Source: Anaerotignum sp. (GTDB taxonomy: Bacteria; Bacillota; Clostridia; Lachnospirales; Anaerotignaceae). Taken from it: DNA of 55,712 bases. A model generated the notes under the pieces. The model was not told where the DNA came from, made no database searches, and saw nothing but the letters and a program-made list of their open reading frames with translations. Every line of letters starts with the position of its first letter. The first letter of the stretch is position 1. This document shows, piece by piece, positions 17,073-26,417 of the stretch. The stretch spans positions 1 through 55,712 of the forward strand of contig JAHHTW010000012.1 of assembly GCA_020024265.1 (NCBI GenBank), read 5' to 3'. A program made the translations under genes and the position numbers.

Positions 17073-18044
17073 TTAGCCAAGTACATGAGCGATCAGATGC
17101 ATCCAGTTTTCACAGGAAACCATTTCAATATCCCTGTCTGTAAAGCCTGCTTTTTTCATTTGTTCCATCATTGCAGGTACTTTGGAGCAGTCCTCCAAGC
17201 CAGCCAGGAGGGAATCCTCTTGATCGCTATAGCTTTTCATGGAATCGGTACTCAAAAATTCAAAAAAGTCGAAGCCAAAAGCAAGATGCTCAATGCCGAT
17301 TTTATCTGCAATGTAGCAAGCGTGTTGCACAAAATGTGCAACGTCTTGATTTTCGTGTTGGTCGCTTACAAAATCGTTGAAGGCATTTAAGCCAACAATG
17401 CCATTGCTGTCACGGATTGCCATCAGTTGATCGTCTGTCAGGTTTCTTGCAGCACTTGCAAGCGCTCTGGCATTGGAATGAGATGCCAATATGGGACCTG
17501 TGGCAGCATCCATGACATCCCAGAAGGAACGTTCATTCAAATGAGAAACATCCAAAATCATTTTTTTATCCTGTATCATACGGATGGCACGTTTGCCAAG
17601 TGCGGTGATACCACGTGCGGGATCGCCTTTGACACCGGTTGCAAGTGCATTTTCTTCGTTCCAAGAGAGCATGGCATGTCTGCATCCAAAATCATACAGT
17701 GCATGGATGGCATCCAAATCCTCACCAATACCGCTAAGACCTTCGATACCGGGTAGGATATAAAATTTACCCGCTTTTTTTGCAGCTTCAATCTCTGCGA
17801 TATTATGTACCAATACCGCTTCTTCGGATTCTGCCATTTCGGCTTTGGCAGCACGCAGTATGGCTTTCATCTCCTCTTGTGGCGGCAGTCCATTATAAGT
17901 ATCTACCCAAATAACAAAGCATGCGCCTTCGATATTTCCTTTACGCAGTCGATCCAAATGATGATTTTTCAATACCTGCGTTTCGCCTGCATCCCTTTTT
18001 ACACGTACATCACTGAATATATCACTATGTCCATCAAAAATCAT
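17073..18044 (-). CDS. Membrane-dipeptidase-like metallopeptidase (family M19), copy 1
   Basis: 323 residues. Family M19 enzymes are di-zinc peptidases that cut dipeptides, often with a D-residue at the C-terminal side. Metal ligands are visible: HxD in FDGHSDIF, the bridging Glu in GIEGLSGIGEDL (about residue 100), His in DVSHLNE and His in LASHSNAR. There is no signal peptide, so it acts in the cytoplasm. It is a diverged tandem paralogue of the next gene upstream on the same strand (same length, same motif spacing). It forms an apparent operon with that gene and a DUF819 permease. Confidence 0.93.
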   Translation of the reverse strand: MIFDGHSDIFSDVRVKRDAGETQVLKNHHLDRLRKGNIEGACFVIWVDTYNGLPPQEEMKAILRAAKAEMAESEEAVLVHNIAEIEAAKKAGKFYILPGIEGLSGIGEDLDAIHALYDFGCRHAMLSWNEENALATGVKGDPARGITALGKRAIRMIQDKKMILDVSHLNERSFWDVMDAATGPILASHSNARALASAARNLTDDQLMAIRDSNGIVGLNAFNDFVSDQHENQDVAHFVQHACYIADKIGIEHLAFGFDFFEFLSTDSMKSYSDQEDSLLAGLEDCSKVPAMMEQMKKAGFTDRDIEMVSCENWMHLIAHVLG

Positions 18045-18061
18045 ATGTATACCTCTTTTCT

Positions 18062-18102
18062 AAAAAACCGAGAAATTCTTATGAATCTCTCGGTTTTTTA
18101 CA
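18062..18102 (-). terminator. Hairpin terminator between the two dipeptidase genes
   Basis: Stem AAAAAACCGAGA/TCTCGGTTTTTT with T run on either strand, between the copy 2 stop and the copy 1 start. It would make expression of copy 1 lower than, or partly independent of, copy 2. Confidence 0.85.
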
Positions 18103-18117
18103 TTCTTTTGTTTGCAT

Positions 18118-19089
18118 TTAGCCGATGACTCTTTGCAAGAAGTTCATCCAATTACCGCGAGAAATCATATCCAATTCTCTTTGACTGAAACCGGCTGTTT
18201 TCATTTTTTCTACCATAGCAGGTACTTTTGTACAATCTTCCAAACCGATGGTGAACGTATTTTCCTGATCACTGAAGGAACCGGCAGTGTCGCCTTCCAA
18301 AAATTCGCAGAAATCAAAACCAAAGGCAAGATGCTCCACACCGATTTTATCGGCAATATACACAGCATGTGCAATCAAATGCGTCACAGTTTGCTCAGAG
18401 ATGGTGTTTCCTACCATGATATTAAAGGAGTTTAAGCCTACAATACCATGTGTATCACGAATCTCCAAAAGCTGTGCATCGGTAAGGTTTCTCGGAACAT
18501 CTACCAACGCTCTTGCATTGGAATGGGAAGCCATCAGTGGACCGGCATTGATTTTTGCCATATCCCAGAAGGTACGTTCGTTGGTATGGGAAACATCCAC
18601 CAGCATATGTTTTTCGTGCAGCATACGCACGGCTTTTTTGCCAAGCTGTGTCAAACCACAGTTGGGGTTGCCTTTGGCGCCGGAAGCCAAAGCGTTTTGC
18701 TCATTCCATGTCAGCATGGCATGACGTACACCAAATTCATAAAGCATATCAATTTGGCTCAGATCTTCGCCAATACCGGAAAGGCCTTCCATACCAAGCA
18801 AAATATAAAATTTACCGGCTTTTTTTGCTGCTTCAATCTCCGCAAGATTATGTACCAGTACGGCTTCTTCACACTCTGCCATCTCGTCCTTGATGCATTG
18901 CATCAATTCATGCATACGCTTGGCAGGATTGACATCATGTGGCGGATCAATCCATAATACAAAGCAGCCGCCTTCCATATGCCCTTGCTTTAAGCGAGGC
19001 AGGTGATGATTTTTCAGTACCTGTGTTTCTCCTTTTAGTCTACGCACGGTGACATCTGTAAAAATGTCACTATGTCCATCAAAAAACAT
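18118..19089 (-). CDS. Membrane-dipeptidase-like metallopeptidase (family M19), copy 2
   Basis: 323 residues, the same length as the neighbouring copy, with all metal-binding motifs preserved: FDGHSDIF, GMEGLSGIGEDL, DVSHTNER and MASHSNAR. The two proteins diverge across most other positions, so this is an old duplication with likely different substrate preference. It has no signal peptide. It lies 53 nt downstream of the DUF819 permease on the same strand, and a T-rich hairpin separates it from copy 1. Confidence 0.93.
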   Translation of the reverse strand: MFFDGHSDIFTDVTVRRLKGETQVLKNHHLPRLKQGHMEGGCFVLWIDPPHDVNPAKRMHELMQCIKDEMAECEEAVLVHNLAEIEAAKKAGKFYILLGMEGLSGIGEDLSQIDMLYEFGVRHAMLTWNEQNALASGAKGNPNCGLTQLGKKAVRMLHEKHMLVDVSHTNERTFWDMAKINAGPLMASHSNARALVDVPRNLTDAQLLEIRDTHGIVGLNSFNIMVGNTISEQTVTHLIAHAVYIADKIGVEHLAFGFDFCEFLEGDTAGSFSDQENTFTIGLEDCTKVPAMVEKMKTAGFSQRELDMISRGNWMNFLQRVIG

Positions 19090-19142
19090 GGGATTGCCTT
19101 CTTTCTATCTTAGAGTAGCGTATTTTATGAAATTGAAATGGT

Positions 19143-20357
19143 CTATGCCCCTAGCAATTGTCCGACAAAGGTACCAAAGTACGTGCCAATGACATAACCC
19201 AATGTACCAATCAGCATGATAGGCCCAATCAGTTTTACCCAGCCTTTGGAAATTGCCATTGCAGCTGCGGTTGTGGGGCCACCAATGCAGGCATTGGATG
19301 CCATGATACAATCTTCCAAGTTAAATTTCAACAGTTTGCCGAAGAAGAAGCAGAAAATCATGTTGATGATAACCATAATTGCGCAGAATACAAGCAGCAG
19401 AGGTGCATTGATCAAAATTGCTTTGATGGAAGCGGGTGCGCCTACAACAAAGAAGAACAAATAAATCAAATACGTACCAATTTCCTGAGAACCGGAAAGA
19501 CCTTCCAATGGTTTGGAGAATACGGTTGCAATGATCATTGTGATGGTTGTCAAAATCAGATATTTGTTACCAAACAGACCACGCACCAAATTTGTAGCAA
19601 AGCCTTGATCCGGAGCGATGGCATTGGAAACCAGATTTGCGATTTCAGAAGATACCCATACAATGATTACGCTGATTGCAATGTTGATTGCAATATCATT
19701 CAAAGAGATGGGTTTCTTGCTCCAATAAGCAGCAGCCTGTGTTTTTGCCTGTTCATCTATGCCTTTGGCATTGATTTCATCAATATGAGGGTGCTTAAAT
19801 TTGGAATAGAAGAATTTTACGCTCGGAATCATAATCAAAACAAAGAAATAGATGGTCATCAGCAGGTTATCTGCAACCACGGCAGCAGATACTGTGTCAC
19901 CAGGAACCTCGAAAGCATCGGAAAGCGCTGCAAAGTTTACAGTACCGCCAATGTAGGAACCGGTCATCATTGCTGCAACACCGGAGAGGTTTTCCACATG
20001 GTTTCCGAGCAGCTGATACCCTACGATTGCACCGATGGAAGTACCAATAGCACCAATGATAAAGAGTATTAAAATCTTACCAGATTCCTTTGCGATTTTA
20101 CGGATGTCGCAGCTGAGCAGTAGCATAGGAATTGCCATAGGTACGGCATAGCCCCATACGATATCATCGAAAAATACGCAGTTTGTGGGGATAATCCCCA
20201 AGTTCGTTAAAATCAGAGCGCCGAGCAATGCCACGATCGCCCCTGACAGTTTGGACGCCCAAGCCCATGTTTGTTCCGCATAGATGGAAAATGCAGCCCA
20301 ACCACAGGTGATTGCCATGAGTGCCCATGTGTTTTCTGGACTAATCAATGTGTTCAT
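19143..20357 (-). CDS. DUF819 family membrane permease
   Basis: 404 residues with about 11-12 hydrophobic segments. It matches the DUF819 (YjcL-like) family: N-terminal segment with WAW, MTGSYIGGTVNFAAL, and a second similar half with ACIGGPTTAAAMA near residue 345. The two Gly-rich GSYIGG/ACIGG hairpins suggest an inverted-repeat transporter fold. ATG 20357 is chosen because GGAGGG lies 7 nt upstream; an ATG at 20372 overlaps it. The two M19 dipeptidase genes follow, so a role in uptake of dipeptides or related amide compounds is reasonable but inferred. Confidence 0.9.
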   Translation of the reverse strand: MNTLISPENTWALMAITCGWAAFSIYAEQTWAWASKLSGAIVALLGALILTNLGIIPTNCVFFDDIVWGYAVPMAIPMLLLSCDIRKIAKESGKILILFIIGAIGTSIGAIVGYQLLGNHVENLSGVAAMMTGSYIGGTVNFAALSDAFEVPGDTVSAAVVADNLLMTIYFFVLIMIPSVKFFYSKFKHPHIDEINAKGIDEQAKTQAAAYWSKKPISLNDIAINIAISVIIVWVSSEIANLVSNAIAPDQGFATNLVRGLFGNKYLILTTITMIIATVFSKPLEGLSGSQEIGTYLIYLFFFVVGAPASIKAILINAPLLLVFCAIMVIINMIFCFFFGKLLKFNLEDCIMASNACIGGPTTAAAMAISKGWVKLIGPIMLIGTLGYVIGTYFGTFVGQLLGA

Positions 20358-20492
20358 AATCATTCCCTCCATTTTCTACACATTATTTGCCTTAGGACAG
20401 TGTTTGATGGAACAATATGCCCTCTCTTATCAGGATATGAATCATAGGATATGATTTTTTTGGATGAACGTATATATAATTCAATATCCTGA

Positions 20493-20530
20493 ACTATAGT
20501 TATGGTATCATTTTGTCAAAAATATGTCAA
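20493..20530 (-). promoter_or_regulatory. Possible promoter of the DUF819-dipeptidase operon
   Basis: On the minus strand two TTGACA hexamers lie 11 nt apart (20525-20530 and 20514-20519). Candidate -10s are TACCAT (17 nt from the first) and TATAGT (15 nt from the second). A palindrome AACTATAGTT overlaps the latter. Neither pair is ideal. Confidence 0.45.
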
Positions 20531-20908
20531 TTAAACTTTTACACAAAAAATACAAGTAAAATATTGTAAATTTTTTTCAAAAATAAACAAATGTATTTGT
20601 GTTAAAAACAACTCATGATGTATTCTATTTAAAATATTGAATAAGATGAATGGAATTTCAGTTTTCAAATCAATATGGTACAAATAGCTGTACATTTTTC
20701 ATAATCCATCATGTGTACCGACTTCTGAAAAAGGAAACATAAGGATTGATTCTTCATAGGAATGAGAAAAGGAAATATTTTATAAAATATATGATATATA
20801 GAGATGGTGTATACGTATCAAAAATATGGTTTATGAGGACAAAATGAGAATATCCGCAATAAACAATGCAGCGTTTATGCAAATTGGCACAAACGCTGAT
20901 CAGTGCTT
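20531..20908. other. AT-rich intergenic region without a supported gene
   Basis: Strongly AT-rich. A weak inverted repeat GCGTTT...AAACGC (about 20872-20898) could end the minus-strand gene at 20909, but it has no good T run. Open frames here are short and lack ribosome binding sites. Confidence 0.5.
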
Positions 20909-21529
20909 TTATTCTGTATTTTGAATATGTAACGAACATTGGAAATGCTCCATACAAGATATGATTGCTTGTATTTGCTCCTGTGTCATATTATGGCAAT
21001 CCATCATCAAAAGTTGATGCTCTCTGCCATCCGGCAAATCTCTACCATATACAGCAATCTCAAAATATGATCTTGGCTCGCTTTTCTCCGGTGCCCGATA
21101 ATGATAATGCAAAATAGACATATCTATCATATCATCCATAGGAGGGCGTTTCCATTTTGGAAAAAGCCGGTCTATGGCTTCCAAAATGTCCGTAAGCGGC
21201 AGAGCATGCAATGCTTTGAGCGGTTTTCTCCCAAAACGGTATGTTTCATATACCTTTTGTGCATCCATGGATGCACCTTTTTTATACTTCCAAAAAACAA
21301 GCGCTACATCTTCAGAGGACGGATATTCTCCATGAAGCAGAAAATAAGCAGTTTCCTCTAAGGAGTGATGACTCCAGTATTCTACACAGATATTTTGCAA
21401 TTCATCTGCTGTCCAGCTCCGTCCTGTCAGCTGTTGTATTTGGGATACTTGTTGTTCGTTTGGCAAATTATAGGAATCTGCAATTTCATTAATGCATTGC
21501 AGCAATGGCTGCAAATTCTGATTTTCCAT
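20909..21529 (-). CDS. Conserved-looking hypothetical protein downstream of gpsA
   Basis: 206 residues; I do not recognise a family. It is soluble and acidic, with tryptophan/tyrosine-rich helical segments in the first half (SWTADELQNI, YWSHHSLEETAYFLLHG). The second half looks like a small alpha/beta domain (SYFEIAVYGRDL, QLLMMDCHNMTQEQIQAI). The start has AGGAGG 7 nt upstream, and codon use matches the neighbours, so it is a genuine gene. It lies 52 nt after gpsA on the same strand and probably belongs to the der-plsY-gpsA transcript, where many relatives carry spoIVA. It shows no SpoIVA features. Confidence 0.75.
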   Translation of the reverse strand: MENQNLQPLLQCINEIADSYNLPNEQQVSQIQQLTGRSWTADELQNICVEYWSHHSLEETAYFLLHGEYPSSEDVALVFWKYKKGASMDAQKVYETYRFGRKPLKALHALPLTDILEAIDRLFPKWKRPPMDDMIDMSILHYHYRAPEKSEPRSYFEIAVYGRDLPDGREHQLLMMDCHNMTQEQIQAIISCMEHFQCSLHIQNTE

Positions 21530-21581
21530 ATCAAATCCTCCTAAAATTAGGCAAGGCATCATTTTGGGATGCAATACAATA

Positions 21582-22571
21582 TCATTCTGATTTCCCATCT
21601 CTGGTCATCAGTTCCAGTACAGCATCGTTCATATTTTTACCATGGAACAGTACATCGTTGATGGCTTGCGTAATTGGCAAATCTACATGATATTTTTCTG
21701 CCAGATGGGAGGCAGTCTGTACTGTATTGACACCCTCTACAACCATTTGTATGCTGTCAAGTGTTTCTTGCAGGCTCTTGCCCTGTCCAAGCAAAATACC
21801 GGCACGGCGGTTTCTGGAGTGCATACTGGTACAGGTAACGATGAGGTCGCCAATGCCGGAAAGCCCTGCAAATGTTTCTGCTTTCCCACCCATAGCAATG
21901 CCTAGACGCTTCATTTCAGCAATGCCTCGTGTCATGAGTGCAGCCTTACTGTTGTCACCATAGCCAAGACCGTCATTGATGCCGGCAGCAAGCGCTATGA
22001 TATTTTTGAGTGCAGCACCGATTTCTACACCAATCACATCGGTATTGGTGTACAAACGGAAGCGTGGATTCATAAACTCGGACTGTACCATTTTTGCGAC
22101 TTCTTCATCCTCGGATGCAATCAGGCATGTGGTGGGGATTTCTTTTGCGACTTCTTCGGCATGGCTGGGGCCGGAGAGTACACATACTTTACACTGTGGT
22201 ACACATTCATGAATGACCTGTGAAAGACGGAGCAGGGAGCCATCCTCCAATCCCTTTGCTACATTGACAATGATGGTGCCGGAACGCAAAAGAGGAGCAA
22301 AGTCTGTCATAGTCTGACGCACCGCACGGGAAGGAACGGCAGAAATTACAATTTCCGCACCCTCCAAAACAGCAGCACGGTCTACGGTTGCGGTAAGCGA
22401 TTTTGGCAGTATGATACCAGGAAGGTATCTTTGCAGCGTGTGTTTTTCGTTGATTTCATCTACGGCATCCTGTCTTCTGGCCCAAATTTTTACAGTATGC
22501 CCATACTTTGTCAGCATAATTGCAAGGGCGGTACCCCAACTGCCCGAGCCAATGACTGCAATCTGTTTCAT
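21582..22571 (-). CDS. gpsA: NAD(P)H-dependent glycerol-3-phosphate dehydrogenase
   Basis: 329 residues. GpsA reduces dihydroxyacetone phosphate to sn-glycerol 3-phosphate, the substrate of PlsY, encoded just upstream. The N-terminal nucleotide-binding motif is IGSGSWGTALA (residues 6-16). VNVAKGLE and LSGPSHAEEVA follow. The catalytic Lys is in GAALKNIIALAAGI, with the C-terminal domain after it. Two adjacent ATGs are possible starts (22574 and 22571); the second has AAGGG at better spacing. The 25-nt gap to plsY implies one operon. Confidence 0.96.
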   Translation of the reverse strand: MKQIAVIGSGSWGTALAIMLTKYGHTVKIWARRQDAVDEINEKHTLQRYLPGIILPKSLTATVDRAAVLEGAEIVISAVPSRAVRQTMTDFAPLLRSGTIIVNVAKGLEDGSLLRLSQVIHECVPQCKVCVLSGPSHAEEVAKEIPTTCLIASEDEEVAKMVQSEFMNPRFRLYTNTDVIGVEIGAALKNIIALAAGINDGLGYGDNSKAALMTRGIAEMKRLGIAMGGKAETFAGLSGIGDLIVTCTSMHSRNRRAGILLGQGKSLQETLDSIQMVVEGVNTVQTASHLAEKYHVDLPITQAINDVLFHGKNMNDAVLELMTRDGKSE

Positions 22572-22596
22572 CATAAAATCCCTTCTTTCCATAAGG

Positions 22597-23208
22597 TTAT
22601 GCCTTTTTGGTAAATGAAAATTTATTTTCGTTGCCTGCACGCAGTCTGCTGATATTGGCACGATGCTGCCAAAGCGCAAGTGCAGCCGTTGCACTGGTCA
22701 ATCCCACAGCCTCCGCAGGAAGATGTAAGAAAAAGGCACATGCCGCAATGGTGACAGAAAACATCATGGAACCCATAGAGATATAGCCAAAAGCAGCTAC
22801 GGCAAGAATACCGATGCTAAACGAAATCAGCAAAAGTGGCAAAGATGCCGTAAAGCCAATACAAAATACCATGCCAATGGTGACAGCAATGCCTTTTCCA
22901 CCTTTGAAATGCAGATAAAACGGGAAATCATGCCCCAGTATGGTGCCCAAACAGCCATACAGCCCTGCAATCAAGGATTGCTCGGGGAAAATATGGCTGA
23001 CAATCACAAAGCTGATGACACCCTTTAGAATATCACATACAAACGTAATCAAGCCTGCTTTTGGCCCAAGTACACGCAAAGCATTGGTTGTGCCAAGATT
23101 GCCACTGCCTTTTTTGCTCAAATCGGTTTTGCATATTTTTCCAATGATGAAGGCTGTTTGTATACAGCCAATACAGTAGCCAATGGCAATACAAATCAAT
23201 CGAAACAT
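22597..23208 (-). CDS. plsY: Acyl-phosphate:glycerol-3-phosphate acyltransferase PlsY
   Basis: 203 residues with about five to seven membrane segments. PlsY acylates glycerol 3-phosphate using acyl phosphate, the first committed step of phospholipid synthesis. Its three conserved motifs are visible: KKGSGNLGTTNALR (about residues 33-46), GHDFPFYLHFKGGKG (about 101-115), and the C-terminal LWQHRANISRL. The start lies 1 nt beyond the der stop (TGA T ATG), with AAGGGGAT inside the end of der, indicating tight coupling. gpsA, which makes its substrate, is next. Confidence 0.96.
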   Translation of the reverse strand: MFRLICIAIGYCIGCIQTAFIIGKICKTDLSKKGSGNLGTTNALRVLGPKAGLITFVCDILKGVISFVIVSHIFPEQSLIAGLYGCLGTILGHDFPFYLHFKGGKGIAVTIGMVFCIGFTASLPLLLISFSIGILAVAAFGYISMGSMMFSVTIAACAFFLHLPAEAVGLTSATAALALWQHRANISRLRAGNENKFSFTKKA

Positions 23209-23209
23209 A

Positions 23210-24535
23210 TCAATTCTTATCCCCTTTTTCTCTGACGATGAAGTGAATGGGTGTACCAACAAAGCCGAATGCTTCTCTCATTTGGTTTTCAATATACCGA
23301 CGATAGGAGAAGTGGAACAGCTCTTTTTCATTGACAAAAATGACAAAGGTAGGCGGTTTGACAGAAACCTGTGTCATATAATACAAACGAAGCTGACGCC
23401 CCTTATCGGCAGGAGGCTGCTGCATGGCGGTAGCTTCGATCAATACCTCATTGAGTACACCGGTACTGATGCGCAGTGCATGATTTTCATTGACGGTGCG
23501 AATCAGTTCCAGCATACGATGGATACGCTGGCCTGTCATGGCAGAGATGAATACACGAGGCGCATAAGGCATATATGCAAGCTCGTTGCCGATCTCCTTC
23601 AAATACTGGTTCATGGTTTTGTCATTTTTTTCAATGGAATCCCATTTGTTGATCGCAATGATGGCAGCCTTTCCTCTTTCGTGGGCGATGCCTGCAATTT
23701 TGGTGTCTTGATCTGTAATCCCTTCGTTGGCATCAATCACCAATATGGCAACATCACAACGCTCTACAGCGGCAACCGCACGAATGATGCTGAAGCGCTC
23801 GATTTCTTCTTTGATTTTGCTCTTGCGGCGCATACCCGCAGTGTCAATAAAGACGTACTTTTGGCCATCAATGGTAATGGGAGAGTCTATGGCATCTCTG
23901 GTTGTCCCAGGAATATTGCTGACAATCAGTCTGTCCTCTCCGAGGATTTTATTGATGAGAGAGGATTTTCCTACATTGGGCTTGCCAATGATGGCTACTT
24001 TTATGGCACTGTCCTCCTCCTGTTGCTCACTGCTGTTTGGGAAGTGGGAAACGATGGCATCGAGCATATCTCCAAGCCCAAGTGCTTGTCCGGCAGAAAT
24101 GGGCAGCGGATCACCAATGGCAAGCTCGTAAAATTCATAGATATCCATGGTATCACGCTTGACACTATCTACTTTGTTGACTGCCAATATAACAGGCTTT
24201 TTGGTACGGCGCAGGTAGTTTGCAACCTGTCTGTCATCATCTGTCACACCTGTTTTTACATCTGTTACAAACAAAATGACATCCGCAGTTTCGATGGCGA
24301 TTTCTGCCTGCTGCAAAATCTGTTTTTGTATGATCTGCTCGGAACCGATCTCCATACCACCGGTATCAATGAGCGTAAAGGCGCAATTGAGCCATTCTAC
24401 ATCGGTATAGATGCGGTCACGGGTAACGCCGGGGGTATCTTGTACAATGGAAATACGCTCCCCAGCAAGCCTGTTGAAAAGCGTGGATTTGCCGACATTG
24501 GGTCGACCGACCACTGCAACAATTGGTTTACTCAT
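23210..24535 (-). CDS. der: Ribosome biogenesis GTPase Der (EngA)
   Basis: 441 residues with the diagnostic tandem G domains and C-terminal KH-like domain. G domain 1 has GRPNVGKSTLFN, DTGG and NKVD. G domain 2 has GKPNVGKSSLIN, DTAG and NKWD. Der is required for maturation of the 50S subunit. ATG 24535 has GGAGG 8 nt upstream; a longer frame to 24619 lacks one. It is the first gene of the der-plsY-gpsA run. Confidence 0.97.
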   Translation of the reverse strand: MSKPIVAVVGRPNVGKSTLFNRLAGERISIVQDTPGVTRDRIYTDVEWLNCAFTLIDTGGMEIGSEQIIQKQILQQAEIAIETADVILFVTDVKTGVTDDDRQVANYLRRTKKPVILAVNKVDSVKRDTMDIYEFYELAIGDPLPISAGQALGLGDMLDAIVSHFPNSSEQQEEDSAIKVAIIGKPNVGKSSLINKILGEDRLIVSNIPGTTRDAIDSPITIDGQKYVFIDTAGMRRKSKIKEEIERFSIIRAVAAVERCDVAILVIDANEGITDQDTKIAGIAHERGKAAIIAINKWDSIEKNDKTMNQYLKEIGNELAYMPYAPRVFISAMTGQRIHRMLELIRTVNENHALRISTGVLNEVLIEATAMQQPPADKGRQLRLYYMTQVSVKPPTFVIFVNEKELFHFSYRRYIENQMREAFGFVGTPIHFIVREKGDKN

Positions 24536-24749
24536 ATGTTGTCCTCCATAAATTAAGTTGTTTTCTAATTGTATTGCAAATACCGGAAGCTGTGACAGAA
24601 AAAAAGCTGATGGTTGCACAAATGCAGTGCATCTGACAAAATACCATACAGCCTATACGCTACAAAACACGGAATCTTTGTTGCAGAATATACAGAAGTG
24701 GGAATGGCAAAAAATTTCCCGTGAACGAAATCCGGTTGCATTCTAAAAT

Positions 24750-24779
24750 ATTATACCATAGTTTTTGGGCAAGATACAA
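24750..24779 (-). promoter_or_regulatory. Sigma-A promoter of the der operon
   Basis: Minus-strand TTGTAT (24774-24779) and perfect TATAAT (24750-24755) with 18-nt spacing, giving a leader of about 205 nt. The rest of the der to M23-gene gap (24536-24944) holds no supported gene. Confidence 0.75.
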
Positions 24780-24944
24780 GGTTTTCAAAGGTTTCTGGTG
24801 ATTTTTACAAAAAGAATGTACAGAGGAAACAGGAAAAGATGGTTTTTGCGCAAAATATTTCTGTGAAAACCCTTTGCGCTGCTCCATACAACGATTTGAA
24901 AAAATTTTTGGATTGCAAAACGTTGCCATACCTTGCAGACACAA

Positions 24945-24986
24945 ACAAAAAAACGAGCCTTGTATGATGCCATACAAAGCTCGTGA
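24945..24986 (-). terminator. Terminator of the M23 peptidase gene
   Basis: Minus-strand stem ACGAGCTTTGTATG/CATACAAGGCTCGT (one mismatch) followed by seven T, 10 nt after the stop codon. Confidence 0.92.
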
Positions 24987-24994
24987 AAATACAT

Positions 24995-26146
24995 TTATTG
25001 ATAATCTCTTGGGTTTTGGTAAATGCCGTTTAATTGGATTTCGTAATGACAATGAATTCCTGTAGACATTCCGGTAGAGCCTGACATGGCGATTTCCTGT
25101 CCCTTTGTAACCGTATCGCCAACTTCTACCAGATTTTCAGAGTTGTGGGCATAGAGTGTGGTAAAGCCGTTGCCATGGTCAATTTTCACCATATTGCCAT
25201 AGCTGCTGCTGTATGTGGATTCCACAACCGTACCGGAAGCGGTAGCGGTGATGGGGATCACACGATGTCTGGTGGCAATATCAATGCCCTTATGTCTACG
25301 ACCATCACTGATGGCAGGGTCGCCGTCCGGATTAAACTCTGTGGATACATAGCCGGAGGTAGGAAGACCTTCGGGAATGGAAACCTGCTGTGCCAATGTA
25401 TAGGTGACATCGGATGCAACAGAGGTAAATTCCGCACCGGTTTCATCCAACATGGCATTCATTTTATCCAGCTGGGATGCAAGTGCTTCTGTTTGGTGGT
25501 AAGAGGTTGTTACAATATTTGTAAAGCTCTTTTCGGGGGTTGTCCCATTTAATATGGAAAGGCAGGTATCCGCAGAAGCAGTATCTGCTGCTGCCAAATC
25601 TGTCAGCTGGTTGGATAGTTCTTTCTTTTGTGCTTCCAGCTCTGCCATTTTGGTTTCCAGCTCTGCTGCTTTTTCTTGTATCTTTTCAATGTTTTGCATA
25701 TATTCTTCTTTTTCGACTTGCAGCTGCTCGGTCTGCTCACTCAGATTTTGATTGTTGTCACGCTCCTGTGCCAGTCTGCTCTGAGACTGCATCAGCTGCT
25801 GCTGTGTCTGGTGGTAGGATACTGTGGTATATATCCCAAAGCTTGCAGCACAAAGCACCAGCGCACTTGCGATACATGCATGATAGCGCTTACAGTGCAG
25901 CTGTTTTTCTGTTCCCTTATGAGAAAAATGCAGTGTAAAGCATCTTTGCTGCGCAGAGGCTTTGATGGATTGTCCACCATGTTTTGCTTTTTGCAGCAGA
26001 GTATGCGCTTTTGCGGTACAGGATTTATAGGAGGACTTTGCCTTTGCTGCAATGGCAGAGGCATGTTCTTTTATTTTTTTCTGTAATGCAGCTGTCTGTG
26101 TAACAGCCGTATTTTTGGTGTTCTCCTGTTTCTTGAAGATATTCAT
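24995..26146 (-). CDS. M23 family metallopeptidase with membrane anchor and coiled coil
   Basis: 383 residues. An N-terminal basic cytoplasmic part of about 85 residues precedes one membrane segment (about 90-108, ASALVLCAASFGIYTTV). A coiled coil follows (about 115-190, Gln/Glu-rich), then a linker and a C-terminal M23 (LytM) domain. Zinc ligands are visible: HxxxD in RRHKGIDIA, and HxH in GIHCHYEI near the C-terminus. The domain therefore looks catalytically intact, cutting peptide cross-links of peptidoglycan outside the membrane. The layout resembles elongation or division hydrolases that receive signals through the coiled coil. ATG 26146 is preferred to GTG 26158 because AGGAAAGG lies upstream at workable spacing. 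Confidence 0.9.
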   Translation of the reverse strand: MNIFKKQENTKNTAVTQTAALQKKIKEHASAIAAKAKSSYKSCTAKAHTLLQKAKHGGQSIKASAQQRCFTLHFSHKGTEKQLHCKRYHACIASALVLCAASFGIYTTVSYHQTQQQLMQSQSRLAQERDNNQNLSEQTEQLQVEKEEYMQNIEKIQEKAAELETKMAELEAQKKELSNQLTDLAAADTASADTCLSILNGTTPEKSFTNIVTTSYHQTEALASQLDKMNAMLDETGAEFTSVASDVTYTLAQQVSIPEGLPTSGYVSTEFNPDGDPAISDGRRHKGIDIATRHRVIPITATASGTVVESTYSSSYGNMVKIDHGNGFTTLYAHNSENLVEVGDTVTKGQEIAMSGSTGMSTGIHCHYEIQLNGIYQNPRDYQ

Positions 26147-26182
26147 GGTATCAGACACCTTTCCTTTCGTATTCCGTCATGT

Positions 26183-26210
26183 AGTATACTAGAAAAAGCT
26201 GGATTTGTAA
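26183..26210 (-). promoter_or_regulatory. Promoter of the M23 peptidase gene
   Basis: Minus-strand TTACAA (26205-26210) and TATACT (26183-26188) with 16-nt spacing, about 35 nt before the start. Confidence 0.6.
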
Positions 26211-26417
26211 ATGAGAATTTCATAAAAAATTTATAAGATTTAATAATTTGTTCATAACTTTTGAAAATCACGACAAATACAGCCAAAATACAGTGCTTTT
26301 TGCTGGCAATCGACAGCCGTATGGTATGAAAAAAAGAGCAAAAGGAGAGATTGCCTGCGTGGACAAAGGGAGCAGACATACTGCCAAGTATGTTTGTTTT
26401 GTGTAAAAATGCAGTTA

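Noticed and set aside
19158..20072. Plus-strand ORF of 304 codons antisense to the DUF819 gene
   Set aside because: Composition rich in Cys, Asn and Gln, no initiation signals, and the opposite strand encodes a clear membrane protein.
23183..24556. Plus-strand ORF of 457 codons antisense to der
   Set aside because: It lies entirely opposite der and the plsY start, has odd composition (rich in Cys, His, Phe), no ribosome binding site and no family; der on the other strand is unmistakable.
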